A stretch of 64,000 nt of DNA from contig JAHLKD010000024.1 in assembly GCA_025526935.1 (NCBI GenBank), positions 372,001 through 436,000 of the forward strand. Direction: 5' to 3'. Position numbers and translations under genes: made by a program. Origin of the DNA: Cladochytrium replicatum. Taxonomy: Eukaryota > Chytridiomycota > Chytridiomycetes > Cladochytriales > Cladochytriaceae. Position 1 is the first letter of the stretch, and the number at the start of each line of letters is the position of its first letter. Under the pieces are notes generated by a model, which was not told the DNA's origin, ran no database searches, and saw only the letters and a program-made list of their open reading frames with translations. Below are positions 54,655 to 64,000 of this stretch, piece after piece.

Positions 54655-57600
54655 GGGCCTCCCTTGAGGGCAATAGGGTGGCCTTAGTCGAGTTAGAAGA
54701 TTCTCTTTCAAAGCCCATATTCACTACAACACACAGCAGGCCGTTGGCGGACGCCCCTCCCCCTGCTAGAAAGAATCAGCATCCGAGCGCTCAGTTAAAT
54801 CCACGGTATTACCGAGCATTATGTACACATTTCAACGTCTCCCCAACAGTAGATGTTTTTGGGGATGGAGCTTCAAGATTGGCAAAGCAGTTTTGGAGCA
54901 AAGATCCAATAGATCTATCAGTTGAAGGTTGTTTAGGGCCGGATCCTACCAGTTTGGGTGTTCCCTGGCCAACTGAAGAGATTTTTTACGCAAACCCACC
55001 TCCACATCTGCTTGAGAGCTTCTTGAAAAAGGTCAGAAATCAGCGCTTAAGCTCTGCTTTATTAGTATGCCCTTATCGGACAAGGGATCGATCATTTGCT
55101 ATCATCAAAGCTTTGCTTCAAGCACAACCTGTTCAATTGCCTTTAGAGCGAGACCTATTTTTACCAAGATCGGCTCAAGTACCATTCAGAAATCGGAGGA
55201 AAGATTTTTATCAGCAGAACAAGCCATTGCCTGATGAATGGGGTCCACCTAATTGGGGGCCGATTGGAGCTTTCTTGATTTCAGGAGACATTAAGAAATT
55301 GACATCCTTCCAGAATCTCTCAAATCAAGTGATTACATTTGAAAATTTGGAATCACGCCTGCTGAATCTTTTAGTCACCCCAAGTATTCAGCAGTTTTTG
55401 GCAGCAACACCAATCTACAACGTTGATCGTACTCCCCAAAATGGTTTGCACAAAAAGTTTTCTACGCTTATGGAGGCTATCACCACACCTTGGAAAGATG
55501 TGATGGATGAGGTTGTTGGGGAATGTAACACTGAAGTGACATCTGCGTTGGAAACAGATAGAGATCACCCAGTCAACCCCTCACCTCCTAAGCCAGTAGT
55601 GCCATTTTGGTGCATGGGAACTATTGATCACAAAGAGCATCCAATTATTGTTGATACTGGATCATCCATTTCCGTTGTGTCGTACAATTTATATCATGAG
55701 TTGGGACTGTCTGCTCCACGACGTGAGTGTCACGAGCCACTAGAGGGCATAGGAGGTGCCAATACTGCCACTGAGGAGATAGTGTCAGATATTGTGCTCT
55801 ATGCGTATGGTGGTCGTGAATTGCGGATTGCTGTCAGGTTTGTGATGGTGCAGCACTCTAGACCCCTTCTCTTACTTGGTATGGATGTAATCCGTCCAAT
55901 GTGTTTTGTCATTTGCATCCGCCCTCTTCCTCAGCCATCATTTATGCAATCACCTCGGGATCCTATGACAATTGTACCATGTTCGTCGACCCCGAACTTG
56001 GTTCTTCGCGGGGGCAGGGAGAAGAATGGGGCAAAGAAAACACTAATAGTCTCAATGTCATCGTATTCAACGATAGAACTGAAATCCTTTCAGGCCATAT
56101 TCACCATTGAGAACATCTCTGAAATTGAAAAATCAGAGATTCAACAAGCACATTTGGAATCAAAGTTAACACTCTCACAGAAGCAGATTAGCACTCTCTG
56201 TGATCGTGCAGGAATTGATCCTTTTAATCCACCAGAAGTTCCAAATGCATTCCTGAAAGTGTTGCTTTCTGATGGAAGATTCAATCTTGACATGCCAAGA
56301 GTGTTGGTCAAATTGACTTTGATGGTTGTATGCAAATTTCATAAGGCTTTCTCTTATCCTGGAAATGACTTGGGAGAGTTCAAGGAATTTCCTTTTGATG
56401 TGGAATTGATAGGGAAATTACCAGTAGAGCCCCCTCCCAGGAGATTCAGCCCAAAGCAAGTGGAGGCTGCCAGGAAAGAGTTTGATACATTTGCCAGGCT
56501 CAAACGATATGGTCCGATACATGATGCAGAGTATGTTAGCGAGGTGGTTGTTGTATTCTACCCTGAAGAATCTGGAAGAGCACCACGTATTACCGGAGAT
56601 TATACAGTATTGAATGCTCACACAAAGTTGACTCCGTACCCGTTCACTCCAATGCACTTGGTATTACGGTGGTTACAAAATTCTTCATTTGCCGTTGCAT
56701 CAGGAGGTGATCAAAATAAGGCTTTCCATCAAATTGTGTGCACAGAAAGAGCAAAGCGTTTATTAGCAATACGAATGCCTGGATCAGGGCAAGTGATTGC
56801 TCCATCACATATGCCACAGGGTCCAAAGAATGCTCCAGCTCACTTAGAAAAATGCTCAGATTTTTCATACAAAGGACTTGTATGGAAGATAATGGTGAAA
56901 TATGCTGATGATCAGAACCTGTCACAAACAACTGCATTCGAGCATGTTGATGCAGTTATCCATTGGTTACGACGGACTGTTCAGTTTGGATGGACTTTGA
57001 AGATGGCAAAGTCTTTCTTTTTGGTTGTAATGCTCAATGCACTTGGATTTGTGTTTGATCAGAAAGGCAGGAGGCCTGACCCAACCAAGTTAAGATCGGT
57101 CAAGAATTTATTGCCACCACAAACAGTTGCCGAACTTTGGATGTTTTGGGGTCTAGCCAGTTTTTATCGGGAATCAATTCCTGGCCTGCAGACAGACTAC
57201 CGAATTTTATCTGATATGATCATTGAGGCTGTCAAGCGTTATCATGCAAAGCGTCCAAAGAAGAAGGTGTCTCACCGGGTCTCAGATGGCATCGCAGAGG
57301 ATCTAAGGAGACAAGCTGATGTGGGGATTCAGCCTGTCAATGTTCCTGAAGATCTGATGCACAACGATGTCCTGAGGGTGAGAGAGAAAGACCGCAACAT
57401 GAAGAAATTCATGGAGAGGTGTGAAGTACACCACTCAGCGGAATTTCTCAGTGCTTTTGAGAGGTTAAAGCAAGAACTGTGCAGTGATAGAGTCATAGCT
57501 GTAGTGCTACCTCCATATGAATATCTAATGTCACTGCATTTTGACACCTCCTATGTTGGAACTAATTTAACAATCATGCAAACACAACCAGACATGACAA

Positions 57601-59570
57601 CAAAACCAATTGCTTTTTACAGCAAGGCCTGTGGTCCAACAGAGATGAAGCTGTGGGCTACGGAGCTCGAAGTTTGGGGATTAATTACGGGACTGGAAAG
57701 TGCTGAAAGAGCCGGCTTCCTGTATGGGGATTTCCCTTTCTCAATTGTTGTAGATCATGAAGCTTTGCTGTGGTTGAAGAATTACCAAGGTTCCAACAGA
57801 AAATATGCACGAATGTGTTTGAAATTTATGGAATACGCAGATCGCGCTGTAATTGTGCATAGGCCAGGCTACCTGCATGTTGTTCCAGATGCTTTGTCAC
57901 GGTTGCCTCGTACTGAGGACTCTTGGTCAGTAACACGTTCAGCTTTGTATGCAATGGATGGTTCCATTGCTGTATCTAGTTGGATGCTGCATTGCAGTCA
58001 AAACTCCAAGCGGGAGACTTATCAGACGAGTGTGGGAACTGTAGGACCCCATACCCTGATAGAATTGTTACAGAATGAACTGCAAAAAACTCAATATGAA
58101 CCAGCACAGCGTTATCTAGCAATTATAGAAAAAAATAATGGAGATTTGAAGCAGTGCAGTGAGCAAGAGCGAGTCTTTGCCACCTCTTGGGAATTTATAG
58201 ATAATATTCTGTATCATAATGCTGGAGGTTGGAAGGTATTTGTACCAACTGAGGTTGCCGAAGCAACTATCCTCCAGGATAGACATGAAAGAGGTGGTCA
58301 TTTTTCTGCTGAAAAAATGTTTGCTGCATTAGCTACAGTCTTCTGGTTTCCAAAGATGCTGCATAAGATCAGGAGATGGGTCAAAGGTTGCCAGGTGTGT
58401 CAAGATCATGCCCGAGCACCCCCTCATTCAACTTTCCTCCGGAATATTGCAGCCATAACTGGTCGTTGGGCTCATTCATCTTTAGACAATGCAGGTCCAT
58501 TCTGTGGTTGTCATCCATTGATTGGCATTCTTGTTGTAGTCTGCTGCTTCTCTTCACGATGTCATCTCTACAAGTGTAACATCAACCCAACATCCGAAGA
58601 AGTTGGCAATTTGATATACGAGAGATATTATCCACTCCATGGTTTACCAGAGAGATTCACATCAGATAGAGGATCTGCCTTTGTTAGTGGGATGACGCAG
58701 ACAGTCCTGAAGCGATTGGGAATCGAGCAGCATTCTAGTACAGCTCATCATCCACAGGCTAATCCATATGCAGAGAGCACAGTGAAATTGGCAGTTGCAG
58801 TTCTATCCAAATTAGCTGATGCAGTGTACGATGGGGATGACTGTGGGTTAGCATGGGAGCGTTACCTTCCGATGGTTGAGTTCGCAATCAATTCACAAGT
58901 TCGAGCCAGTAATGAACCTTTGGGAGTTACCAGATTTGAACAGGATTTGGGATATAATCCCACTGGTCCAGGAGCCCTTATCGATTCGTCAGAACATCGT
59001 GCCCTACGGTCAGCTGATGCAGAAAGACTAGTCGATCGATTGAGGGAATTGCAAATCCAGTGCACTACACTTTATTCAGAATATCAGGAGTATTATAAAA
59101 GAGCTCAGGACACTAAGAGGCCAATTCCAATATTCAAAGTTGGAGACGATGTTATGCTCACCACCAAGCATATGAAGTTCTATCAACGGAAACTATCGGA
59201 ATTTTGGGTTGGTCCATTTGTCGTTGAGGAAGTGGGCAAGTATGACACCTACCGTCTTGCACTTCCCAAAAAGTTTTCTCGTGTCAATCCTTGGTTTCAT
59301 GTTTCAATGTTGAAGAAGCATGAACCTCCTGCTCCCCGGCAGCAAGGTCGAGATAGGCCAGAACCGGAGCTCGAAGAAGATGGTGAATGGTATGAAGTCG
59401 AACGAATAGTGGCTCACCGGAAACATCGCGGGAAACTCCAGTTTCGTGTGCGTTGGTTAGGCTATCCGCCCTCTGATGACTCCTGGGAACCTGCTGACGA
59501 ACTGGAAGAACATTCAGCTGACACTGTTGCAGAGTACAAGGAGCGTGCAGGTGTTTTCATTCTTTTTTGA
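54639..59570 (+). CDS. Pol polyprotein with methylase-like N-terminus and chromodomain
   Basis: Open from 54639 to TGA at 59568-59570; numbering here starts at 54678 (1630 residues). About 41-200: methylase-like domain (DVFGDG at 59-64, FYANPPPHLL with NPP at 106-108, LLVCPYR). About 310-410: aspartic protease (VDTGSS at 325, LLLGMDV). About 590-830: reverse transcriptase (GGDQNKAFHQI with D678, MPQGPKNAP, KYADD with catalytic D744/D745). About 950-1075: RNase H (FDTSYVG D955, ATELE E997, VVDHEAL D1026, VPDALSR). About 1200-1400: integrase with H1203/H1208/C1238/C1241 and D1270, D1330, E1366. C-terminal ~60: chromodomain (WYEVERIVAHR, FRVRWLGYPPSDDSWEP). An extra ~90-residue stretch (840-930) separates RT and RNase H. 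Catalytic residues are all intact. Confidence 0.93.
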   Translation, partial: GGFLLRASLEGNRVALVELEDSLSKPIFTTTHSRPLADAPPPARKNQHPSAQLNPRYYRALCTHFNVSPTVDVFGDGASRLAKQFWSKDPIDLSVEGCLGPDPTSLGVPWPTEEIFYANPPPHLLESFLKKVRNQRLSSALLVCPYRTRDRSFAIIKALLQAQPVQLPLERDLFLPRSAQVPFRNRRKDFYQQNKPLPDEWGPPNWGPIGAFLISGDIKKLTSFQNLSNQVITFENLESRLLNLLVTPSIQQFLAATPIYNVDRTPQNGLHKKFSTLMEAITTPWKDVMDEVVGECNTEVTSALETDRDHPVNPSPPKPVVPFWCMGTIDHKEHPIIVDTGSSISVVSYNLYHELGLSAPRRECHEPLEGIGGANTATEEIVSDIVLYAYGGRELRIAVRFVMVQHSRPLLLLGMDVIRPMCFVICIRPLPQPSFMQSPRDPMTIVPCSSTPNLVLRGGREKNGAKKTLIVSMSSYSTIELKSFQAIFTIENISEIEKSEIQQAHLESKLTLSQKQISTLCDRAGIDPFNPPEVPNAFLKVLLSDGRFNLDMPRVLVKLTLMVVCKFHKAFSYPGNDLGEFKEFPFDVELIGKLPVEPPPRRFSPKQVEAARKEFDTFARLKRYGPIHDAEYVSEVVVVFYPEESGRAPRITGDYTVLNAHTKLTPYPFTPMHLVLRWLQNSSFAVASGGDQNKAFHQIVCTERAKRLLAIRMPGSGQVIAPSHMPQGPKNAPAHLEKCSDFSYKGLVWKIMVKYADDQNLSQTTAFEHVDAVIHWLRRTVQFGWTLKMAKSFFLVVMLNALGFVFDQKGRRPDPTKLRSVKNLLPPQTVAELWMFWGLASFYRESIPGLQTDYRILSDMIIEAVKRYHAKRPKKKVSHRVSDGIAEDLRRQADVGIQPVNVPEDLMHNDVLRVREKDRNMKKFMERCEVHHSAEFLSAFERLKQELCSDRVIAVVLPPYEYLMSLHFDTSYVGTNLTIMQTQPDMTTKPIAFYSKACGPTEMKLWATELEVWGLITGLESAERAGFLYGDFPFSIVVDHEALLWLKNYQGSNRKYARMCLKFMEYADRAVIVHRPGYLHVVPDALSRLPRTEDSWSVTRSALYAMDGSIAVSSWMLHCSQNSKRETYQTSVGTVGPHTLIELLQNELQKTQYEPAQRYLAIIEKNNGDLKQCSEQERVFATSWEFIDNILYHNAGGWKVFVPTEVAEATILQDRHERGGHFSAEKMFAALATVFWFPKMLHKIRRWVKGCQVCQDHARAPPHSTFLRNIAAITGRWAHSSLDNAGPFCGCHPLIGILVVVCCFSSRCHLYKCNINPTSEEVGNLIYERYYPLHGLPERFTSDRGSAFVSGMTQTVLKRLGIEQHSSTAHHPQANPYAESTVKLAVAVLSKLADAVYDGDDCGLAWERYLPMVEFAINSQVRASNEPLGVTRFEQDLGYNPTGPGALIDSSEHRALRSADAERLVDRLRELQIQCTTLYSEYQEYYKRAQDTKRPIPIFKVGDDVMLTTKHMKFYQRKLSEFWVGPFVVEEVGKYDTYRLALPKKFSRVNPWFHVSMLKKHEPPAPRQQGRDRPEPELEEDGEWYEVERIVAHRKHRGKLQFRVRWLGYPPSDDSWEPADELEEHSADTVAEYKERAGVFILF

Positions 59571-59615
59571 GTTTATCTGATGACATGAGCTTTGGTGACC
59601 CAAAAGCTCATCTTC

Positions 59616-59626
59616 GAGGGGGCACC
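59616..59626 (+). promoter_or_regulatory. Polypurine tract of the retrotransposon
   Basis: GAGGGGGCACC lies directly before the 3' LTR. The G-rich run is the expected plus-strand primer site. Confidence 0.6.
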
Positions 59627-60096
59627 TGTTAAATTCTGTGTACCCTTGGAGGGCTTACCCATTGTTTTGTGCAATAGGCTTTTTCTCTTGGGCTTGAGAA
59701 GTTTTTATGCTATTGCTCGATTTATGTTTTGGGCAGTCATGCTGTTTATTTTCTTTATTGTTATTGTTGAATATTCTTCTGTGTGGGAATATTTATTGCG
59801 GTGTGAGGGTGGCTGGTTCCTTGAGACAGTGGAACAAACCAAACACTCACACACCACAGGTATAAATAAAGGAGACAGTGGAACAAACCAAACACTCACA
59901 CACCACAGTCTTCCTGGTTAGCAATCCCAGCCTTGATTTGTATTAGCCACAGAGTGCTTGTGTGCAACAAGGGAATTTGCTTTATCATCACCCCATATTC
60001 AACTGGGCCAAGAGACGGAACCTGGAGCTGTTGTGCTAGCTAAAGTACAGCTAAACACGCCCTACCGCTGCCAGGAGAAGCCCTTGGTTTTTAACA
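59627..60096 (+). repeat. 3' LTR
   Basis: 470 bp, identical to the 5' LTR as far as I can compare by eye, at a fixed offset of 6384 bp. Followed by the GAACG duplication at 60097-60101. Confidence 0.95.
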
Positions 60097-60500
60097 GAAC
60101 GTGTCCGTTCATGGTGGCCATATCCATCGCTATCCACACTCCACATTATCTTTTTGATCTCATGCCACCATCGGAAAACGTCGACGTACCCGTTCTCGCT
60201 GGCTTTGTCCATTGCTTCAGGTTGTTAGGCGAGGTAGAGAGGTGAAACGAAAGAAGATCGATGTGTCCTCTTGTGCTGGCTTGATCCATGGACATGGAGA
60301 ACCAGGGGATTCGACTGGTTAGTATGGACTGAATGTAACGTCGACGGAGCAGGGTAGCGGTTCGCAAAGCTAGGATTTAGTGCCAGGATGATCTTGTCAC
60401 CAATTTGGAGGGATCCGTCCATGTTCAAGCATCAGCACTTCAATGTCGCTGTTTTTCAGGCTAGAAGTTTCACTAGCCCCAGCTTCAAGTGGCTTGGTGA
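60097..60500 (-). pseudogene. Ankyrin-like repeat relic, part right of the retrotransposon
   Basis: Minus-strand segments AMDKASENGYVDVF-like (about 60215-60170), DQASTRGHIDLLSF (about 60280-60250) and MATMNGHV at 60100-60120. Frames and stops are disrupted. Removing the element and one duplication copy would bring NGHV here next to the HEPEWFEG-like sequence on the left, so the insertion is inside one repeat unit. Confidence 0.55.
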
Positions 60501-61024
60501 TGACAGGTGACCCCAGCATTCACAGAGGTGATCCTAGAAATCCTCAATCCATCCATCAATCCACCTCCAATCCCTCTCTCTATCATCCTCTCTATCAATT
60601 TAGAGCAAAGTCTAGCACCAAACGATAGAGACTGGGCTATTGCAAAGGGTCTCTCTGCCTGGATGCTTTTGGGTGCATCACTGTAGAACTCCTAGCAAGT
60701 CTCATAGAGAATGGACCACTTTGTGCAATTTTCCAACCTTTGGGGCATCAATCCATCCCCCAGATCCTCTTTCCATCCTTCTAGACGTAACTAGAGGTTT
60801 TCCTACCCAAGCTTTCATCCCCCATCCCTCACCCAGATTGAAACTTAAAAAATAAGATGTCCAAAACATTGGAAAATAGCATATAATTCATTCACCAACC
60901 CGTTAGTTGGCGTAAGGCAAAACTTATCAAAAATAAATCCCGCATGTATGATGGACATATCCAATAAAATCAAAATCCAGACAATCGGCCTGAAAACGTT
61001 GGTTTGGAAGTCTCGCAGATTCAA
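60501..61024. other. Spacer and 3' UTR of the kinase gene
   Basis: About 520 bp without coding signal. CCATCAATCC/TCTCTATCATCC simple-sequence stretches at 60545-60600, and an A/T-rich part before the kinase stop. Confidence 0.4.
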
Positions 61025-64000
61025 TCACCGCATTGGGGAAGCACCTGGGAACGATTGGCTTCCCAACCCCAAAGTCGTCTCACTCGGTGAACCCCTATTC
61101 ATCGCCGCATCATCAGGCACGCTCGAAGACACATGTCCGTGGGGGAACTCGTACTTCGGCGACATCTGCATCTGCTGCTGCTGCATCATCTGCATCATCT
61201 GTTGGTGCTGCAGCATCTGCTGTTGCTGGTACTGCTGCGCTGCGACCGAGGGTCTCCTGAACTTGTTAAAGATCCCGCCGACCGATTTGTCGTGTTTGTC
61301 CGGGTTCGCTGACAAGGGCGAGTTGTTGATTGCGGGAGACACGATTTGGGGTGAGAGCGCGGAGGAGCTGTTGGACGCTGGTTTGAGGAGCGCTTTCACA
61401 GTGAGTCCGAAACGGTTTCGAGAGAGACCGTCGGAGAAAGACTTGGATCGTGAGCGGTTCTTAGAAGTTCCTGGTGTCGAAGAGGACGATGACGTGACAT
61501 CCTGGGATGGCCCGCTGAACGGATCTATTTCATTCGAGTTTGTTCTCACGAGATTCGGCTCGGAAGACAATGCCGCGGGAAGGTTGACACCGGCGTTGTT
61601 TTTGGAGGACGATGGTGAAATGTGTCCGGTGAACGCGCTAATGGTGCGCCCGAATGCGTTCGAAAGCGGGGCTGATTTATATGAGGCCCCGCTGTGCTGG
61701 GAGGACACAGAAGTGTTTGAACGGAGTGAGTGGTTGGAAGAGGATTGGGTTAGCTGACCCGCCGACGACGCAGGTGTTGTTTGAAGCGACAATGGTGAAT
61801 CGCCGCCTGAAGCCCTAAGCTGAGCATTTGCGGATTGGCTGATTCCTAATCCATTCAAATGAGGTTGCTGGACGTTCGTTGGTGCGGATGTGAGGACATT
61901 CGACATCGAAAAAGGGGTTGATGGGCGAGGGGTCCTGTTCGTGAGACGTGGTGAAGGGGGAGGGAGTGGGGAGGGAGGGACGTAGTCGGGTCTCGGTGCG
62001 TGCGCAGGCGGAGTAGCATGTGCAACCGTCGGGGTATTTGAAGGTCGTGTACCTGGTTGAGCAGAAGATCTGACCTGGTTCGCAGCAGGTGATTGTCGAT
62101 TTGATGGGCGACGATCGAGGGACGCGGGATTTAGCGACGATGGTGTCGCAGGTCGAGGGAAGGTGAATCCCCCACCTTGAGCATGCTCGTCGCGGGGTGT
62201 ATTCGCTGGCGTGGGAGGTACGCCGCTGATTGCGTGGGTCGCGGCATGCGACCCGTGAGCAGGAGCCTGTTGCGTTTGAACATGTATGGAGTTGGCCAGG
62301 CCCTGCGATGAAGGTGGCTCCGCACTGTTTGACGCGTATGTAGGTTGCGAACTCAGTGGGGATAAAACAGATGTACGTGTTGCTCTCGGAGACACATCCC
62401 GTGAGACTTTCGGTGAAGAACTCCGAGGGGGCGAGCTTGCTTGCGATGACGCTCTGGTCGACGGCCCTGCTCGAGGTGACGAGTCCCTTGGAGAAGCAGG
62501 CGACCCAGAACTAGGCGGCGACGTTGCTCTGTACCTCGACGTTCCATTGACTCTCCTCGATGCGCGCCCCGAGCTAGCTGCGCTACTCGTGTCGCCCTCC
62601 TCCTCTTCCTCCTCAACAATCCCTCTCGGCGTTTTCACGCCCATGCGATTCGCTCTGGACGTTCCGGATCGTGATTTCGGCTGCACTGACGGCGGTGACG
62701 TCCCAAGTCCTGCATCACCCGCATCATCCTCATCCTCAACGATAGTTGGACCCAGGGGAGACGCGGGCCCATCTGTACCTTCCCTTCTTCGCCCGCTCTG
62801 TGGACGTGAACTGCTTCCCGAGCCGCGATATCGCCCGTTCGGAGGACTGCTACCAGTCACCGGCGTTGCGTTCGATCGCATCGCATCCAGAAGCATGCTC
62901 CGTCGTGAACCGCCGGTGGCACCATTCGCAGCCGAAAGTGCAGCCGCCGAGCTCGAGCTCTCAGCCGCATTCGAGCGTCGTCGGGCACCGGCAAGGTAAC
63001 GCTCAACGTCTGCCGGAGTCGGTGTCACACCTGGAGAGCCTGGCCCTGGGGATGAATGGTCCGAGCTTGTGTTGAGGAGAGAGGAAACTTCACGACCGTT
63101 TCGCCCGCGTGGGGTATTTGTGCTGGTCGCTCCGGTCGCTTGTCGCTTTCTCTGGTTCTCAAGGAGAAGATACCAAAGCCCAGCCAAATGGTCACAAGCA
63201 TCCGACTGCACTGATGCCAAAATGTTCTCGACGTCAAATCCGCACACGCTGAGTGCGCCAATAAGCTGTGCATCTTCAAGGGTCGAGCCGAGTGGTGTTC
63301 GATCACCGCCATACATCGATCGGCGAGAGCCCGGAGTCAAAGGAGTAACTGGAGGTGGTGAAGGTTGGGAGGTGGAAGTGACAATCCCCGCCAGCCACGG
63401 ATGCTGGACAATTTCGGCAATGGTGAATCGGTCCCTCGGGTCTCGCTTTAGGATTTTCTGAATCAGGTCACTCGACTCTACGCCAACAGGTTACAAATGA
63501 TAGCACAAACCAGAGACGATGCAGCAAACCTGGGGAAAGAAAGTCGGGCAGTTCGTAATCTACATTCAAAATCTTTCTGTGCACCGTCGCATCATTCTCA
63601 TCGTCAAATGGGAGGAAGCCGCACAGAAGGGTGTACAAGATCACACCAAGCGACCAAATGTCCGCTTGTGGACCGAGGTACTTCTCGGCCATTATCATTT
63701 CTGAAAGCGAATTGTGATGGTTGAGAAAAGCATGTATCAACATTAGCGTTAGAACTCACCTGGTGCTGCATAGGCTGTTGAGCCGCAATAGGTTTCAAGG
63801 AGCTTGCGCTCCTGATATTCTCTGGTAAACCCAAAATCAATCACTTTGACGTCCAGATCGTCCGTCAGCAAAATGTTTTCAAGCTTCAAATCCCTGCATA
63901 GAATAAGTACATTGATTAGTGAACACTCTGACACTGGAGGTGGCCATTTACCTGTGGACAAAGTTCAGCTCATGACAGTAGCCAACAGCTTCCACAATCT
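61025..64000 (-). CDS. CAMK-type Ser/Thr kinase with UBA-like domain and long disordered tail (N-terminus outside window)
   Basis: Exons seen: 63952 to beyond 64000, 63760-63893, 63530-63710 and 61025-63477. The kinase core reads [16 protein letters not shown] (catalytic loop), [11 protein letters not shown] (DFG), [14 protein letters not shown] (activation/APE loop), [19 protein letters not shown] and [20 protein letters not shown]. The STAYAAPEM loop and Snf1/NIM1-like spacing indicate the CAMK/AMPK-related branch. About 40 residues after the kinase, [20 protein letters not shown] continuing with [20 protein letters not shown] looks like a UBA domain, as in MARK/NIM1-type kinases. Then ~700 residues of Ser/Pro-rich, probably phosphorylated tail with Gln-rich tracts near the end. 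Confidence 0.88.

Larger units (their letters stand above)
53243..60096 (+). mobile_element. Full-length Ty3/gypsy chromovirus-type LTR retrotransposon
   Basis: 6854 bp: a 470-bp 5' LTR, a gag-like frame, pol with protease, reverse transcriptase, RNase H, integrase and chromodomain in that order, and a 470-bp 3' LTR. The domain order RT before integrase, and the C-terminal chromodomain, place it in Metaviridae chromoviruses. The LTRs appear identical by eye, begin TGTT and end AACA, and a GAACG duplication flanks them. Insertion is therefore recent. It interrupts an ankyrin-like relic. A possible primer-binding site begins with TGG at 53715, two bases after the LTR; the tRNA it would match is unresolved. 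The 1630-residue pol has no internal stop. The gag N-terminus is unclear, so autonomy is uncertain. Confidence 0.95.

Noticed and set aside
60948-61757. Long plus-strand open frame opposite the kinase tail
   Set aside because: It is antisense to the low-complexity kinase tail, whose codon bias keeps this frame open. No domain and no independent start context. The same holds for 62286-62999 (+).

Overview
The window looks like part of a eukaryotic, fungal nuclear genome. Genes sit on both strands, most are split by GT-AG introns of about 45-90 bp, and intergenic gaps are short. The gene set is fungal (ATP phosphoribosyltransferase, Spc24, an ARB1-type ABCF protein, AC19, mitochondrial bL17). 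A homologue of the centriolar protein CEP70 and relics of ankyrin-like repeats built on GHVDVLDWW suggest a zoosporic fungus, probably a chytrid. That placement is inference. No rRNA is present, and only one tRNA-like gene was found.

Layout. 0-10 kb: the tail of an unknown gene, a dihydrouridine synthase (Dus4 type, -), a two-finger CCCH protein (+) and a 13-exon CEP70 homologue (+). 10-13 kb: three tandem GST-like genes (-), the middle one broken. 13-20 kb: a C2H2 protein, a 666-residue disordered protein with a C-terminal membrane segment, and a mitochondrial bL17 (-). 20-25 kb: UBC13 (-), an ankyrin-like relic and a VIT-VWA gene (-) with two frame lesions. 25-31 kb: a decayed zone with frameshifted CaiB/BaiF CoA-transferase, AtuA/DUF1446 and coiled-coil pseudogenes. 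31.7-35.5 kb: RPA3 (-) head-to-head with RPC19/AC19 (+), then HIS1 (+), a DUF3429-like protein (-) and a small membrane protein (+). 36-39.7 kb: mostly relics, including a damaged UBE2C-like E2. 39.8-43.2 kb: a METTL21-like methyltransferase (-) head-to-head with a MUL1-like RING E3 (+), then an MRNIP homologue (-). 44-51 kb: a damaged TMX-like thioredoxin, relics, an ABCF ATPase with an unusual Walker B residue, and Spc24. 51-60.5 kb: repeats, an initiator-tRNA-like gene and a recently inserted LTR retrotransposon. 61-64 kb: a CAMK-type kinase with a UBA-like domain, cut by the window edge.

The most unusual object is the Ty3/gypsy-type chromovirus at 53243-60096. Its two 470-bp LTRs appear identical, and a 5-bp target duplication flanks it. 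It sits inside an ankyrin-like relic. Its pol product carries about 200 residues ahead of the protease that resemble a DNA N6-adenine methylase-like fold with an NPP motif, a domain I know from DIRS-type elements but not from chromoviruses.

Functionally the intact genes are housekeeping: tRNA modification, replication and repair (RPA3, MRNIP, UBC13), transcription (AC19), ribosome function (ABCF, bL17m), kinetochore and centriole (Spc24, CEP70), and mitochondrial quality control (MUL1). Exon coordinates were derived by hand from splice sites and reading-frame continuity; where this failed it is stated.
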